Below, piece by piece: positions 33,826-45,604 of a DNA stretch of 64,000 nt (positions are counted from its first letter, which is position 1; every line of letters starts with the position of its first letter). A program made the position numbers and the translations under genes. The DNA comes from Orientallactaga sibirica (Eukaryota; Chordata; Mammalia; Rodentia; Dipodidae), in contig JAEOAD010000026.1 in the NCBI GenBank assembly GCA_036365145.1, positions 4,550,001 through 4,614,000 of the forward strand. Reading direction: 5' to 3'. The notes under the pieces were generated by a model. That model saw nothing but the letters and a program-made list of their open reading frames with translations. It was not told the DNA's origin and did no database searches.

Positions 33826-35988
33826 CTTGAGAGGTTTCAAATGCAGAAAAATAATATGGTTACCTTTGACCTAGGTTTAGCAAACTTCAGTATTCTCCCA
33901 TATTTGCCTCAAATCCCTACTCTCTCTGAAAACAAACACTACATAAACCATTTATTCCCTCTTTCCTTCCAGAGTAATTATGATGTGAAATTTGATGTCC
34001 CCCATTCCCATCACACCTGACACTATTACTGTATATGGTGGAGCTGTGAATGGGTAATGTCTCTATATATTTTCAAATTGTATGCATATGGTGAAAAATG
34101 GCACGCACCATCCTGCACATGCATCCGTGCGCATGTTTGAATTTCTGGGTGGAAGACGTGCCATGAGAAGAGGCAACCGTGGACTTCAGAGCCAGCCAGG
34201 ACCTGTGCTTTTCTCCTAAGCCTCTAAACAAGGGAGTGGAGCATCCAGACTGGCCTTTTGACTTGCTAAATGAGGATAAAGACCTCTGTTGCAATGCTAT
34301 TGGGAGGTATAAGATAATCCCCATCTTCAGCCAGGCACAAAGCAAATATTCAATAAACGTTAACTATTATTTGTCACAGTAAAACAGCGCACACTCAATA
34401 AATGGTAGCTATTTTTATGGTAACCTATAAATGTTCCTCACATTTGTTTGGGAAACCCAAGCTTTAGGATGGCCGTGAGGTCCCCAGTGCCTGACTGTGC
34501 TCACATAAAAGGAAGTGTGATTATTTCCAGGTCAAGTCTTTATGCATTTTTATAAATTCTCCTATCCAGCTGGGTTGGGCTTGTTTATTTTTATGGCTGA
34601 ATTAAAGTACTAATTCTTTGTTCTCTACTGAATGCCATCCCACGTGTGCCTGCGATCAGGAGTGTGGCTTGTAGAGGTCTTTGGAAGCAGCCCAGCCTCT
34701 GCTAGTCCTTTCACCTCTGTGGATTAACGCCATCCTCTTCCATTCTGCGTATCTAGCAACGTAGCACTCAGGATGCTGAACCTGAAAAACTGTGAGGCCC
34801 TAGCCAGCCTCCACTATGCAGCAAGACCCTGTCTCAAAACCACTCAGAATACAAGAAGCATTCCTGTGTCTTCAGTAAACATGCCGGTCCTCCTGCCTCA
34901 CTTCTCACAAAGAGACGGATGCTGTGCCTTGCAGAGCACTTCTGAGTGTATCATTTCTACGTCTCTTAAAAGGCAAAAGAAATGATGTATACTCATTGCT
35001 CTCTTTTCAATAACTCATTACCACTCTGCAGACCTAGTCCTGCTCATCAAAATTTCCTCCATTCTTCAGGACTCCTCTCCACTGCCAGTTCTTTCTTAAA
35101 ATATGTGCAGCTGACTTCTTCCATCGGGTGCATGCTGTCTCTGCTGAATGCCAGAGCATGAGCCATTTCACAGTGCCAGCAAGGTGCCCTGTGCAGCAGG
35201 AAAGACATGATGCACCCTCAGTGAGTACGTGCAGCATGGGACTCTGTGCTCCGTGTACTGTGGCTGGTACCAGCCACTATGCATTGGGCATAGGGCAGGC
35301 TGCCTGTTCTATGGGAGTCAGTATCTCTGTCGAAGAGCACCTGTTATCAGCAGCTCTAGGCATGCCTGGTCCTTGCCACTTGGTACCTCTACCCTGACAT
35401 CAATCCTGCAGGAAAAGTCAAATGTCCCCATTTTCCAGATGTCCACAGAACCCTGTTTGCATCCACCTCCAGCAGTCCATGCTTTTCCTACTCTGTGTGT
35501 CCCACACAGTAAACACCAGCCTAGCTCAGCACACCAGGAAAGAGTACCCTGCCCAGCAGAGCTGGGCTCAAGACATGGAACACAAGAATCAGTAAACCAG
35601 GGTGCCTCAGGCCCAGGGACACAGAAATCCATAAAGCACACACTTTATCATTCCCACAGATTCCGAGCCTCTAGTTCTACCATCCCCCAGGGAAAATCCC
35701 AACCCATTTGGGATATTAATTATGATAAAAATTTATTAAGTACTCATAAATGCTCGGCACTATAGGGAGCACTCAAAAAACACAGCTGTGTATCCATGCT
35801 CTCATCCAAAGAAAATTAAGTGTCTAACTGATGAGGACTCCTGGTAGCAGTAATACTGCTTTATGACTTGCATTTCCCCTATCCTTCTCTTAAAACTGTT
35901 TATTATTTATTTAGTCTCTTGAATTTCACTCCAAATGCCAGAAACGAATATGTGTTCCAGGTAAAATATGACCTCAGCAGAGGAGCGC
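33826..35988. other. Unique intron with a MIR remnant
   Basis: About 34255-34420 (CTAAATGAGGATAAAGACCT, CCAGGCACAAAGCAAATATT, CAATAAACGTTAACTATTAT) is a well-preserved MIR 3' half on the plus strand. A degraded B1-like fragment lies near 34765-34845. The remainder is single-copy. Confidence 0.5.
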
Positions 35989-36482
35989 ACATCAGCTCAC
36001 TGCCGGCCTCGGCTCCATCACGAGTGCTCAGCACACAACAGCTCACTGCCGGCCTCGGCTCCATCACGAGTGCTCAGCACACATCAGCTCACTGCCGGCC
36101 TCGGCTCCATCACGAGTGCTCAGCACACACAGCTCACTGCCGGCCTCGGCTCCATCACGAGTGCTCAGCACACAACAGCTCACTGCCGGCCTCGGCTCCA
36201 TCACGAGTGCTCAGCACACACTGCTCACTGCTGGCCTCGGCTCCATCACGAGTGCTCAGCACACATCAGCTCAGTGCTGGCAGTGCTCAGCACACACTGC
36301 TCACTGCCGGCCTCGGCTCCATCACGAGTGCTCAGCACACAACAGCTCAGTGCCGGCCTCGGCTCCATCACGAGTGCTCAGCACACAACAGCTCAGTGCC
36401 GGCCTTGGCTCCATCACGAGTGCTCAGCACACATCAGCTCACTGCCGGCCTTGGCTCCATCACGAGTGCTCAGCACACACTG
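35989..36482. repeat. 46-bp CpG-rich minisatellite, 11 copies
   Basis: The unit contains CTCACTGCCGGCCTCGGCTC, then CATCACGAGTGCTCAGCACA and CAACAG or a shorter link. Length variants are about 43-46 bp (CAACAG, CATCAG, CACAG, CACTG junctions). One copy near 36268-36291 has lost its middle. Most units keep three CpG sites, making a small CpG cluster in an AT-rich intron. Plus-strand open frames of up to 222 codons are a by-product of the repetition. Confidence 0.96.
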
Positions 36483-37415
36483 ATGACGGAGCTGGCGTGT
36501 TGCTTTGCAGAGAACACAAAGGACGTAAACCTCTAGATGAATGTAGTGAAGAAGGCAAGATGTTCTTTTATTTTAATGTCCATCTGGACATTTTTTTCCT
36601 TATAAATACCTCAAATTTCTAAGGCCATCTTTCTCAGAGCCTCTGCTCAAGGTGGTACTGCACAACAACAAAACTTCTTTGCACCTGAAGCCCAGATTTA
36701 TACCTGATGAGAATTCAGCCCAGCGGCCCAACTCCAGGGTCAAGTTGCTGTTAAACTGTAATAAGACGGTACATCCATCTAGTGGATTACAAAGGACTGA
36801 GAGCAAGAGATTAACACAGAGACATGTCACACTGGGGAGTGACTAACCTTTGTCTGATATGAGTTAAGTGAGAATTTTCAGGAAGAATGTTAAAGCAACA
36901 ACAGAAGAAAAGAGTTGACGGGATAAATACATACAAATCAAACTTGTGAAGCAGGGCCAACTCTGAAACGAAGGGATGATTTCCTAGGTTGGGGAAGGCA
37001 CCCACACCAACCCCGTCCTTCACCTGTCCCCATGCATAGATTCCTCCTCAAACCACAGAGTCATTTATTTCACCAGTATGCAGCCAGCTTAAGTGGAAAT
37101 AATCCCTTGGAAGAAGTAGCACATTGATTTTCATGATATAGCACTGATTTTCCTACCACTGCCTCAAACAATGGTTTATCTGATGAGCAGAAGATAGAAA
37201 AAGCAGGTCTCACTTGCACAGACCCCTAAGTAGTCACGGGGTGTGAGAGGGAGAGCTCAGAGTCCTAGGCTCTACAGGGAAACATGGCTTTAGCACTCAC
37301 CCAAGCCTCCAGAACTTGCAAAGTTCTCAGCTTGCAAAGTCCATGCCCATGAAGACTCTACATACGGGGTCAGCTGAGATACTCTTCAGAAACTACTATT
37401 TAAAATATTACAGCC
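36483..37415. other. Unique intron
   Basis: Single-copy sequence with nothing recognised. Confidence 0.35.
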
Positions 37416-37612
37416 CTGGGCTAGAGAGATGGCTCATCAGTTAACGGCACTCACTTGCAAAGCCTGACAGCCCAGGTGCAATTCTCCAGTACCCATGTAA
37501 ATCCAGATGCACAAAGTGGTGCATGCATCTGGAGTGCTTTTGCAGTGGCAAGAGACCCTGGAGTTCCCATTCTCTCTCTTTGCAAATTAATTAATTAAAA
37601 AACAAAACACAA
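37416..37612 (+). mobile_element. DIP-like SINE
   Basis: GGGCTAGAGAGATGGCTCAT, ATCCAGATGCACAAAGTGGT and GAGTGCTTTTGCAGTGGCAA, with a tail AATTAATTAATTAAAAAACA. Confidence 0.92.
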
Positions 37613-38949
37613 CACCCCTGATCACAGGCTGGTGAGTGACGATAAACACACATGTCAAAGACAGAATGAGAACCTCAGGTTTGGGTTACAAAAGCTCTGA
37701 CCCCTTGGATTTCTCTGACACGATATTCATTCACTGTGAGTCACCCAGCACCTCCAGATCTTACGTTGTTTAGTGCTTCGGAAAAGAGGCAATATATATC
37801 CACTTTCTAATCGTCTTTCAACGTTAATGACCTTCGATGCTAATTACAGAATTTGTGCTAGCTTAGCAGCAGCTAAGTGTCCAGAGCCAGTATGTGAGAA
37901 CCCAGTTCATCATGCCGCTCAGACACTAGGTCATAAAGGAAAATTTAGCCTACTCTGCTGATGTTCAAATCTGGTTAATATGTCCCTGGTAGTAGACGGG
38001 CTTGGATTAGTGCTTTCTCTGTTAAATCATTTAAGACCTGGGAGCTATGTCTTGCCTTAAATAGTACTAGAGTTTCATAAAAACAGAATGGGTCCTCTCG
38101 TGAGAGATTTGAAAAGTCACTGAATTTTGGCTCTGGGAACCCAGGGATAGGAAACTGACTCATCTCCACCCGGGAGCCACGCTCCATCCTAGCTGGCAAG
38201 CTCATGAGTACTCTACTCAGCAGTACTCCGAGAACACAGCCACTCAAAAGTCATCTCACTGCTCCTCACTGGAGCTGTGACAGAGAACGAGGAAAAGTCT
38301 GCTTGGGACAGAAGGGAGAGGAGCGTAGGGAGCTGAGGGCAAGGGAAGGAAGGTCTCTTCAGAGCAAGTAACTCATCCCGACATTTAACACTGGCTAACG
38401 GACTGTTGTCAGGAAGGCAAATTTGGACACCCCCCCCCAAATATAAATGACATTTAGATTGTCCCACTTGGGGGATTCCCTATTACCAAGCTCCGATATC
38501 AACTTAATGTAGTGCCACAAAGGGAGAATCTGAGCGCACACAACTAACAGGTCGCAAGTCCTGTGAAAAGGATGCCACTTAACTTCACGGGGGCTGAGTG
38601 ACTGTAAACATGAGGGGAGGGAAGCCTCCAATAAATAATTCTTTGCTGCTGTAACATTACTGTGGGTTAATTTATCCTAGAACTCCTGAGCATCCACTGC
38701 AGGAATGCAAAGAAAACACTGGCCCCAAACTGCTGACTTTGATAGCACTGCACATGGAAAAGGGCAAGGAGGGGGCCACCTTCACATCCCAGAGACACGG
38801 AGAGGAATCCTGGCTCTTCCCCTTTCTGCATAAGATGTGGTCAAGTTGCCCAGTCCTCTGGGCCTTGGTCATTCAGGCAATACTTGACCCTGGCAGGTAC
38901 TAGCAACGACGTAAAACCACGGTGGAGGGCCTCAAACACAACTTCTACA
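37613..38949. other. Unique intron
   Basis: A MIR-like patch may lie near 38825-38890 (CAAGTTGCCCAGTCCTCTGG). Otherwise single-copy. A C-run of nine lies at about 38430. Confidence 0.4.
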
Positions 38950-39000
38950 TTTTAATTACTTTATTTGCACACAGGCATGTACCAGGGCCTCTTGCTGCAA

Positions 39001-39055
<55 letters not shown>

Positions 39056-39146
39056 GTCCAGCTTATGTGGTAGCTTGGGAATTGAACTTGGGCTGGTAGG
39101 CTTTGCAAGCAAGCACCTTTAACTGCTAAGCCATCTCCCTAGCCCT
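38950..39146 (-). mobile_element. DIP-related SINE split by a 48-base T run
   Basis: TTACTTTATTTGCACACAGG and CAGGGCCTCTTGCTGCAATG lie left of an uninterrupted T48 at 39006-39053. GCGTCCAGCTTATGTGGTAG and AAGCCATCTCCCTAGCCC lie right. Comparison with the sister copy at 33655, which has only CACTTTTTGCATCAGG at this point, shows the T run sits inside the element body and not at its tail. Confidence 0.85.
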
Positions 39147-39861
39147 AAACACAGCTTCTTAAACAGTGGTCAGAACTCTATCTGGGGTCATGTCCTCAAT
39201 GTGGGGTTAGAGGAAAAGTTGGCAACAGCAAAAGGTTTCTGAATTCATAGTGGCTCAAAGTTAATTCAGAATCAAGCATGTAATGAATCTGAAGTGTTTC
39301 TGGAAGTGCTCGCCCATGTCACATTATGACTTCACCATATCCTTGGTTCTGAACACAGCACGCACACTTTGAACTGCATTTGTTCGAACCACACAGTGTC
39401 AACAAATGCTGCCTGAAACACACCTCAACTCAGAGCCAAGACTACTGTGTGTTAGAACAGAGTGGCTTTACTATATGCACAAGGTTTTCTGCTCTTACAG
39501 AAATATCCTGGTTTAATCATGGAAAACAGAGACCTTTAATCCGATCTTATCATTCCTCAGCATGTGATTGTCATGAGTAGATCTTATATTGTGTTAGAAT
39601 GTTTGATTTAAAAAATTGCTCTTTGAGTTGCTGACTTCAGTTTCACAGAAATTTATTTAATGAACTTTTGCTTGAGATGAGTACAGAGTTTACAACAATT
39701 TCTGAAACTTCTAAACATAACTTCTGTTGTTTTGTACTATGTATTTAAGTGAAGTGACATTTGTGGCATTGATGATTATATAATCAAAATAGTGATCAAT
39801 TCTGAACAACACTGAAGATGCTTTTGTACTATAAGATCAGTTATCCAGCCAAGACTTAATT
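39147..39861. other. Unique intron, AT-rich
   Basis: No repeat recognised and no exon signal. Confidence 0.35.
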
Positions 39862-40031
39862 TTAATTTTTTTTTTGTTTTGTTTTTTGGTTTTTTGAGGT
39901 AGGGTCTCGCTCTAGCTCAGGCTGACCTGGAACTCACTATGTAGTCTCAGACTGGTCTCAAACTCACAGTGATCCTCCTACCTCTGCCTCCCGAGTGCTG
40001 GGATTAAAGGCGTGTGCCATCATGACCAGCA
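39862..40031 (-). mobile_element. B1 SINE, antisense
   Basis: TTTGAGGTAGGGTCTCGCTC, AACTCACTATGTAGTCTCAG and GATTAAAGGCGTGTGCCATC. AAGACTTAATTTT on the left and AAGATTTAAGTTTT on the right suggest a diverged target-site duplication. Confidence 0.94.
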
Positions 40032-41527
40032 AGATTTAAGTTTTGGTAAAAATAAACAAGCATATTCATCTCATTAGTAGGCACATTTTTCATCTTTAAT
40101 AAATAGTAAAATTATGTTACCAAAGAATTGTTTTAACTATCTTTATTATCAGCAAATGACCTACTCATCTATTTTATATAGTTTTAAAGCTGGGGACATG
40201 GAAAAATTTCTCATGAAAAGGGGGTTAGAAGTGAGAAAAATTTAAGAAGCCCTGGCCTAGAAGTCCTAGGTGTACATGGGAAAAATATATTTCTAAAGCT
40301 CTGTATCAGAACTCACTATAAGCTGGTGGAGGACTCAGAAAAGTCTGTTTCTGTGAACAAGTATTTGAGGGATGCACGCAGACTGCACATGTAAGCCCTT
40401 CTGGCACCCTGGTGAGCCCCTCAAGGAAAGGGTATGCCACAGGAAGAGCCCTGTGTGGCACACTGAGACTTGCAGAGGTGGCCTCCAGAAGCCATCATGT
40501 ACCTGACAGCCATGAGACAAGAAGAATGCTCTGTTGCCCCTGTGACTGCTCTGTGGAGCCACCAGCCTGAGCTGCAGCCAAGTGCTTCAGTTCTTGCCGA
40601 ATGAAAAAAGGACTTTTCAGGAAGCACCAGGCGTCAACAGACCCTCCTGTCCTAAGACCGTGCGGAAGCATCTTGGCATGACTCAAGCCTAATAGTGGTG
40701 TTCACTGTCCTCCCTTGCACTCTGCACTACCGGAGGATCCTCGTCCATATCAAACGTGCCTAAGACAATGAGAGCAGGGAGGCCTGGTGCACTCAGGAGA
40801 GGCAGCTCCCTGCTCTAGCGCTGCCTGAGTGAACAGTTGCTCCCCTCCTGGGTCACGAAGCAGAAGACAAGTTCAAAGACTTCAGAATGTAGGAGTGAAG
40901 ACAGCCACGCACTCACACTTGGTTCCCCTAGTTTATGCGCATAGCTGGAGCCCTCACACAATGGTAACTGGCCCTTTTCTCTGCAAGGTAACATCCTATG
41001 CATTCAAGCTATCACTCTCCATGGTCTTGTTTTGATCTCTAGTTTATCATATGGGTGCGTGTGTGCGTGCGTGCGTGTTTTGTTTTTCAAACTTTCCAAG
41101 AATCTCTTGGCTTCAAGCCTTGACAGACCAGAAGCCAGCCTTAGCCTCTGGGAGAGGTCTGCCAGGGAGGTGTGCCCTCAGATTCTAGACCTGAGGTGTC
41201 AGTCCTCCATATATCTGAGGGCCAGGCTCCAGTCACTCAGAAGAGTAGCTGCTCATTGGAACCATGTGGAATCTGCCAAGAACAATTACTCTAGAGCCGC
41301 TGACTCACAACAGGCCTGCTGAAGGTTAACACTTCTCACACATATGCCTCGTAAACAGACAGTGCACACCAAGAGCCCAGTGTCCTCCTCATATCAGATT
41401 CTATAGTTTGCCTGTGATTGAACTAACTGAGAACCTTTAAGTGAGTCCACTTCTTTGTACATCAGTGTTTCTTCCACTGTAACACATTTGAAAATTAAAT
41501 TCTAGAAGGAGCTAGGAATGAGAAGAG
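40032..41527. other. Unique intron, 1.5 kb
   Basis: Single-copy sequence with a short GTGCG repeat (about 41052-41076). Nothing else recognised. Confidence 0.4.
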
Positions 41528-41815
41528 GCATCTAGGCTGGGGAGGTAGTGTGCTGGATAAAAGCACTTGCTGTGCAAGGGTGATGACCTGAGTTCAGATC
41601 CTCAAGATCCACGCAAGGCGGCGTGCAGCAGCAGGCGTCTGCAATCCCGAGCCCCAGCCAGATGAGAGGAGGAGACAGGAGAACCCCCGAGGCTCACTGT
41701 GCACTGCACCGAGTGACAAGAAACCCTGGATCCAACAAGATGGCAGCCAAGCACCAACACCTGAGGTTGTCCTCTGACATCCGCAAACACACACATATAC
41801 GCACAAAGATTTTGT
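41528..41815 (+). mobile_element. B4-like SINE
   Basis: TAGGCTGGGGAGGTAGTGTG, CCTGAGTTCAGATCCTCAAG, CAGGCGTCTGCAATCCCGAG, GAGGTTGTCCTCTGACATCC and a CACACACATATACGCAC tail. Confidence 0.78.
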
Positions 41816-41904
41816 TTAAAAAAAGGAAAAAATTGCCTTTAAAAAGGTTAAAAAAAAAAAAAAGAAGAGAGAAGAAACAACTTACCATTGAGCATGCATT
41901 TTTT

Positions 41905-42066
41905 AATTTTTTTTTTTTTTGGTTTTGCGAGGTAGGGTCTCACTCTGGTCCAAGCTGACCTGGAATTAACTATGTAGTCTCAGGGTGGCCTCGAACTCTC
42001 GGTGATCCTCCTACCTCTGCCTCCCGAGTGCTGGGATTAAAGGCATGCGCCACCATGCCCGGCTAC
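41905..42066 (-). mobile_element. B1 SINE, antisense
   Basis: Poly-T head, GCGAGGTAGGGTCTCACTCT, CTCCCGAGTGCTGGGATTAA and GCCACCATGCCCGGCTAC. CATTTTTTAATTTTT lies on both sides, so it inserted at the tail of the adjoining DIP-like copy. Confidence 0.95.
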
Positions 42067-42256
42067 ATTTTTTAATTTTTATTTGAGAGAGAGCAGACAC
42101 AGAGAATGGACACACCAAGGCTTCCAGCCACTGCAAACCTCCAGACTTATGTGCCACCTTGTGCATCTGGCTTTAGATGGGTACTGGGGAATTGAACTCT
42201 GGTCCTTAGGCTTTGTAGGCAAGTGCCTTAACTGCTGAGCCATCTCTCCAGTCCTA
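42066..42256 (-). mobile_element. DIP-like SINE, antisense
   Basis: TTTTTATTTGAGAGAGAGCA, CACACCAAGGCTTCCAGCCA and CTGAGCCATCTCTCCAGTCC. It is followed directly by (TTTTA)n. Confidence 0.9.
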
Positions 42257-42302
42257 TTTTATTTTATTTTATTTTATTTTATTTTATTTTATTTATTTTT
42301 TG
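42256..42302. repeat. (TTTTA)n microsatellite
   Basis: About eight TTTTA units and a degraded end next to the head of a DIP-like SINE. Confidence 0.95.
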
Positions 42303-42720
42303 TTGTTAAGTCCTTACTGTGCAGCAGACCTAATGGGGCGAGGCAATGGGGACACTTGTTCTCAAGGGGCAGCACTTTGAGTCACCAGTGCCTTCTCAGC
42401 ACCCAAAACAACGAATAAATGAGATGTGGTCCTGGTCTCTGAAAAGTTAAGTGCAGTGTGGTGACCTGACCACCGCATCTGAAAGAGGCCTGTTTAGTCA
42501 GGGCATGAAGGAGGGAGTGACAGGTTATACATGACCTGGATGCAGTGAGTGAGGGTGAAAGACAGTGAGAAAAGTCTTCAAAGAGGAAGTGAAGTGAGCT
42601 TGCCCTGGCCCTTTGGTACATAAATTCATGAGGTCTAAAGTGCCTTTAGTGCTAAGGCACCTGGAGCGAGATACATAATGCCATACAAGGTGCGTGCTGT
42701 GTAGTGTAGCAGCAGTAAGG
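42303..42720. other. Unique intron with weak L2/MIR-like patch
   Basis: GTCCTTACTGTGCAGCAGAC near 42310 and CAACGAATAAATGAGATGTG near 42409 suggest an old L2/MIR end. Low confidence. Confidence 0.3.
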
Positions 42721-42724
42721 AACA

Positions 42725-43060
42725 GACTCTGTTTATGTCACCTTTGCTATATGAAATCCTATGGAACTGAGCTTGTATGGCTGCTACAGTTCAGATGAGT
42801 GCTTTCCAAAAGTCTGCATGGAAAGGCTTGGTCCTCTGGGTGGCACAAGTCAGTGGTAATGGACTTGTGAGGAGGTGGAGCCTTGTGGGAGGTCACTGGC
42901 CACTGAGGTTCCAAAACACACTGCCACCATGGTGTGCTGCTTTCTCAAGAGACCCAAACAATGGGATCACCTGATCTTGGACTTGAACCTCCAAACATAA
43001 GTTCACTGTCTCAGGTATTTCATTAAAGCCACCCCCCCCCCACCAGGCTGACTGATACAA
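42725..43060 (+). mobile_element. Old LTR-like remnant (MaLR type, tentative)
   Basis: ATGAAATCCTATGGAACTGA, CTTGTGAGGAGGTGGAGCCT, GGGAGGTCACTGGCC, CTCAAGAGACCCAAACAATG and CATTAAAGCCACC occur in the order typical of old MaLR LTRs. No internal sequence follows. A C10 run lies at about 43032. Confidence 0.45.
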
Positions 43061-44109
43061 TGGTTTTCTTTTCTGTCTGGAAAAACAAAACATGAGCAGT
43101 CAGTGAGGAAGAAAGAATAAAAGCAGCTTCCAAAAGGTCTGGCAGAATCACAGTCGTTATGGATCCTGAGGCCCATGGACGCTGACAGCAGTAAATATTT
43201 CCAGTAACAAACTTCAGGTGATGGAAAGATTCAGCTTAAACAGAGAAAATAGCAAAGACAGGCCAGAGTGTGCCATGGTCAGCTGTAACACAGTCATTAG
43301 CTATTAGTTCAGAGAGTACATCTTTCTAAAGCTGTGGTCCCCAAATGCTACTCCCCTATATAAAAAGATGTTCTTAACAATCAAAAACGATTTACATTGC
43401 CTCCAAAACTGTGAGGTTAAAAGTGACTTTGGTGACAAATTTGATCACAAACACTGATCAGTAAAATAAGTTTATGGTTTCAAACCATTAAAATTGAGAA
43501 TTAACTTGTTAGAAAAATCTACAAATACTCTTATAAAAATCAGTTCAGACAGGAATATAAAATGTGTCACCATTATCACAAGAGCTAAGCTTAGTCATGT
43601 TTAATTTTATGGATTCTGTTTCTGAGTAGAATTATGATGACTGAGAAAATAATAATTAAATATAATCTCCTAATATCATCAGGAGGATGAAGAATTCAAG
43701 GCTATCCTTGACAATATAGTAAGCTGTAGTCCACAACAGGACAACCTGACACTTTGTCTTAAAAACAAAACAAACAAAAAAAAAAACTGCACTGAGGAGG
43801 GCTCTCAGTGGAATGGGCTTGGGAGAGGGAGCAGAGTAAAACCTTATGGGAATATGACCAATATGCAAGATGTTCATACAATAAAGTTCAAGAAAAAAAT
43901 TTTAAAACCCAGAACTCAAGAACAAATTAAGTAGTGAATAAAATAAAATAACAGAATAAAGTTGAAATAAACTCATTAATGAAAATAATATGTGTCTTTA
44001 GATGGCCTTAGCAAGTTAATCTGTTCATCAAAGTTCATTTTAGGTTCAAAATAAGCATGTGGGGATAAGAAATAAGACAGCATCAAGTATCGGTTCTCAA
44101 ACAACTTGA
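43061..44109. other. Unique AT-rich intron
   Basis: About 43675-43775 (CATCAGGAGGATGAAGAATT, CAAGGCTATCCTTGACAATA) resembles a degraded B1/B4 middle on the plus strand. Otherwise nothing recognised. Confidence 0.35.
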
Positions 44110-44192
44110 CAGGCTGGAGGACAGCACAGTGGTGTGACTCGCAGAGCGTGCATACAGGTCCCGGGTTCCATCCCCAGTGCCACAGTAAATAG
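44110..44192 (+). mobile_element. ID-like tRNA-derived SINE
   Basis: GGCTGGAGGACAGCACAGTG and GGTCCCGGGTTCCATCCCCA, a tRNA-like head with a clear box-B motif and a short A-containing end. Confidence 0.55.
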
Positions 44193-44477
44193 AAATGGAG
44201 ACACTTTTTGTTTAAAGGACCTCTTCATAGGCCTAACAAGTACAAACCAAAAGAACTTTTATTCACGAGTTATGCTTAATATTTAATTTATGAAAAATTT
44301 TAATGATATTATTTGTTAATCCATTGAGATTACAAACCCATTACAGTTTAATGTAAATAACACATTCATATGAGAAGGAACTTGTAACTGCTAAAACGAC
44401 AGAAAAAATCATGAAAAGAATGGCCTTGCTTTACATTTTAAAAAAGTCTTTCATGTTTGCCCTAAAAAACCCAACTT

Positions 44478-44640
44478 GAAGCCAGGAGTGGTGGCAGCAC
44501 TTGGGAGACAGAGGTAGGAGGATGGCCATGAGTTTGAGGGCACTCTGAGAGTACATAGTTAATTCCAGGTCAGCCTGGGCCAGAGTGAGACCCTACCTCA
44601 AAAATCTAAAACAACAACAACAACAACAAAAAAAAAACTT
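44478..44640 (+). mobile_element. B1 SINE
   Basis: GCCAGGAGTGGTGGCAGCAC lacks the CTTTAATCCC block, so it is shortened near the front. GACAGAGGTAGGAGGATGGC and CAGAGTGAGACCCTACCTCA follow, then an (AAC)n tail. Confidence 0.93.
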
Positions 44641-44796
44641 GAACGGGTATGGTGGTGGTACACACTTTTAATCCTAGCACTGGGGAGGCTGAGGTAGAAG
44701 GATCACTGTGAGTTCAAGGTCAACCTGAGACTACATAGTGAATTCCAGGTCAGCCTGGGCTAGAGAGAGACCCTGCCTCAAAAAACCAAAACCAGA
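44641..44796 (+). mobile_element. B1 SINE, directly behind another B1
   Basis: GGGTATGGTGGTGGTACACA, TTTTAATCCTAGCACTGGGG and AGAGAGAGACCCTGCCTCAA. The two same-strand B1 copies are separated only by the A-rich tail and AACTTGAA, which is also present at the left edge of the first copy (AACTTGAAGCC). Confidence 0.94.
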
Positions 44797-45406
44797 CATG
44801 CTCAAGGGCTGAGATTCAATAAAATCAATGTTTTTTTTTTTTTAAATTGCATTACGGGAGACACACTTAGGTGAAAATAGTCCCCCTCACCCCACCCTTA
44901 ATTGAAGAATGATGACTTCTAGTGAGTGGAGCCATTACGTGGATTCAGCCTGACTAGAGGACTAGAAGTTTTTCCATCAATGCTTTTGTGCAAATGCCAA
45001 CACTGCAAAATAAAATAAATAAATAAATAAAACAGGAGGATGGCCTCTTTTTATTCTTCTGCAAATAGATTTGACCTCAGAGATTCTCTGAAGGCTCTCA
45101 GGGGTCTGGCGGGGTCCACAAAGCTCTCTTGAGTGGGAGTGATGCTGAGCAGTTTTGAAATCAGGAGAACCTGAGCTCTGTCCTGTGGACGTGCTGGGTG
45201 CTCCTGTAGCACTTCTGACCGCAGACTGCTCTGTTAACAAAACAACCTGTCCAGTCAGCCCTCCTCGGGAGAAGACTTCGGGTGAGTGCCACCAGAGGGC
45301 TGTCCTCCGTAGGTGTGTGCACAGTGTCATGTTTAGTCCTTTCACACTCCATGCCATGGTTATCCCATCTTACACATGCAAAGACCAAGGGAAGCCCATA
45401 ATTAGA
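44797..45406. other. Unique intron
   Basis: Single-copy sequence with a short (AAAT)n at about 45010-45030. No exon signal. Confidence 0.35.
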
Positions 45407-45604
45407 GGTCTGGAGAGATGGCTTAGTGGTTAAGGCACTTGCCTGCAAAGTCTAAAGACCCAGATTCGATTCTCCAGAACCCACTTAAGCCAGATGCACA
45501 TGGTGGCAAATACATTTGGTGTTTGCAGTGGCTAGAGGTCCTGGTATGCCCATTATCTCTCTCTCTCTCTCTCATAAGTAAATAAATGAATAAAATATTA
45601 AACA
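45407..45604 (+). mobile_element. DIP-like SINE
   Basis: GGTCTGGAGAGATGGCTTAG, GCCAGATGCACATGGTGGCA, a (TCTC)n tail and AGTAAATAAATGAATAAAAT. Confidence 0.93.

Noticed and set aside
34760..34845. Possible B1 fragment (CTAGCCAGCCTCCACTATGC, AGCAAGACCCTGTCTCAAAA).
   Set aside because: Too short and diverged to list as its own element. Mentioned only within the surrounding interval.
35229..35765. 178-codon plus-strand open frame.
   Set aside because: No domain, unremarkable composition, and opposite to the host gene. Length alone is not persuasive in moderately GC-rich intron.
35868..36622. Overlapping plus-strand open frames of 168-222 codons in the 46-bp array.
   Set aside because: All three frames are open through the repeat. 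They also run opposite to TTC28 and have no family match.
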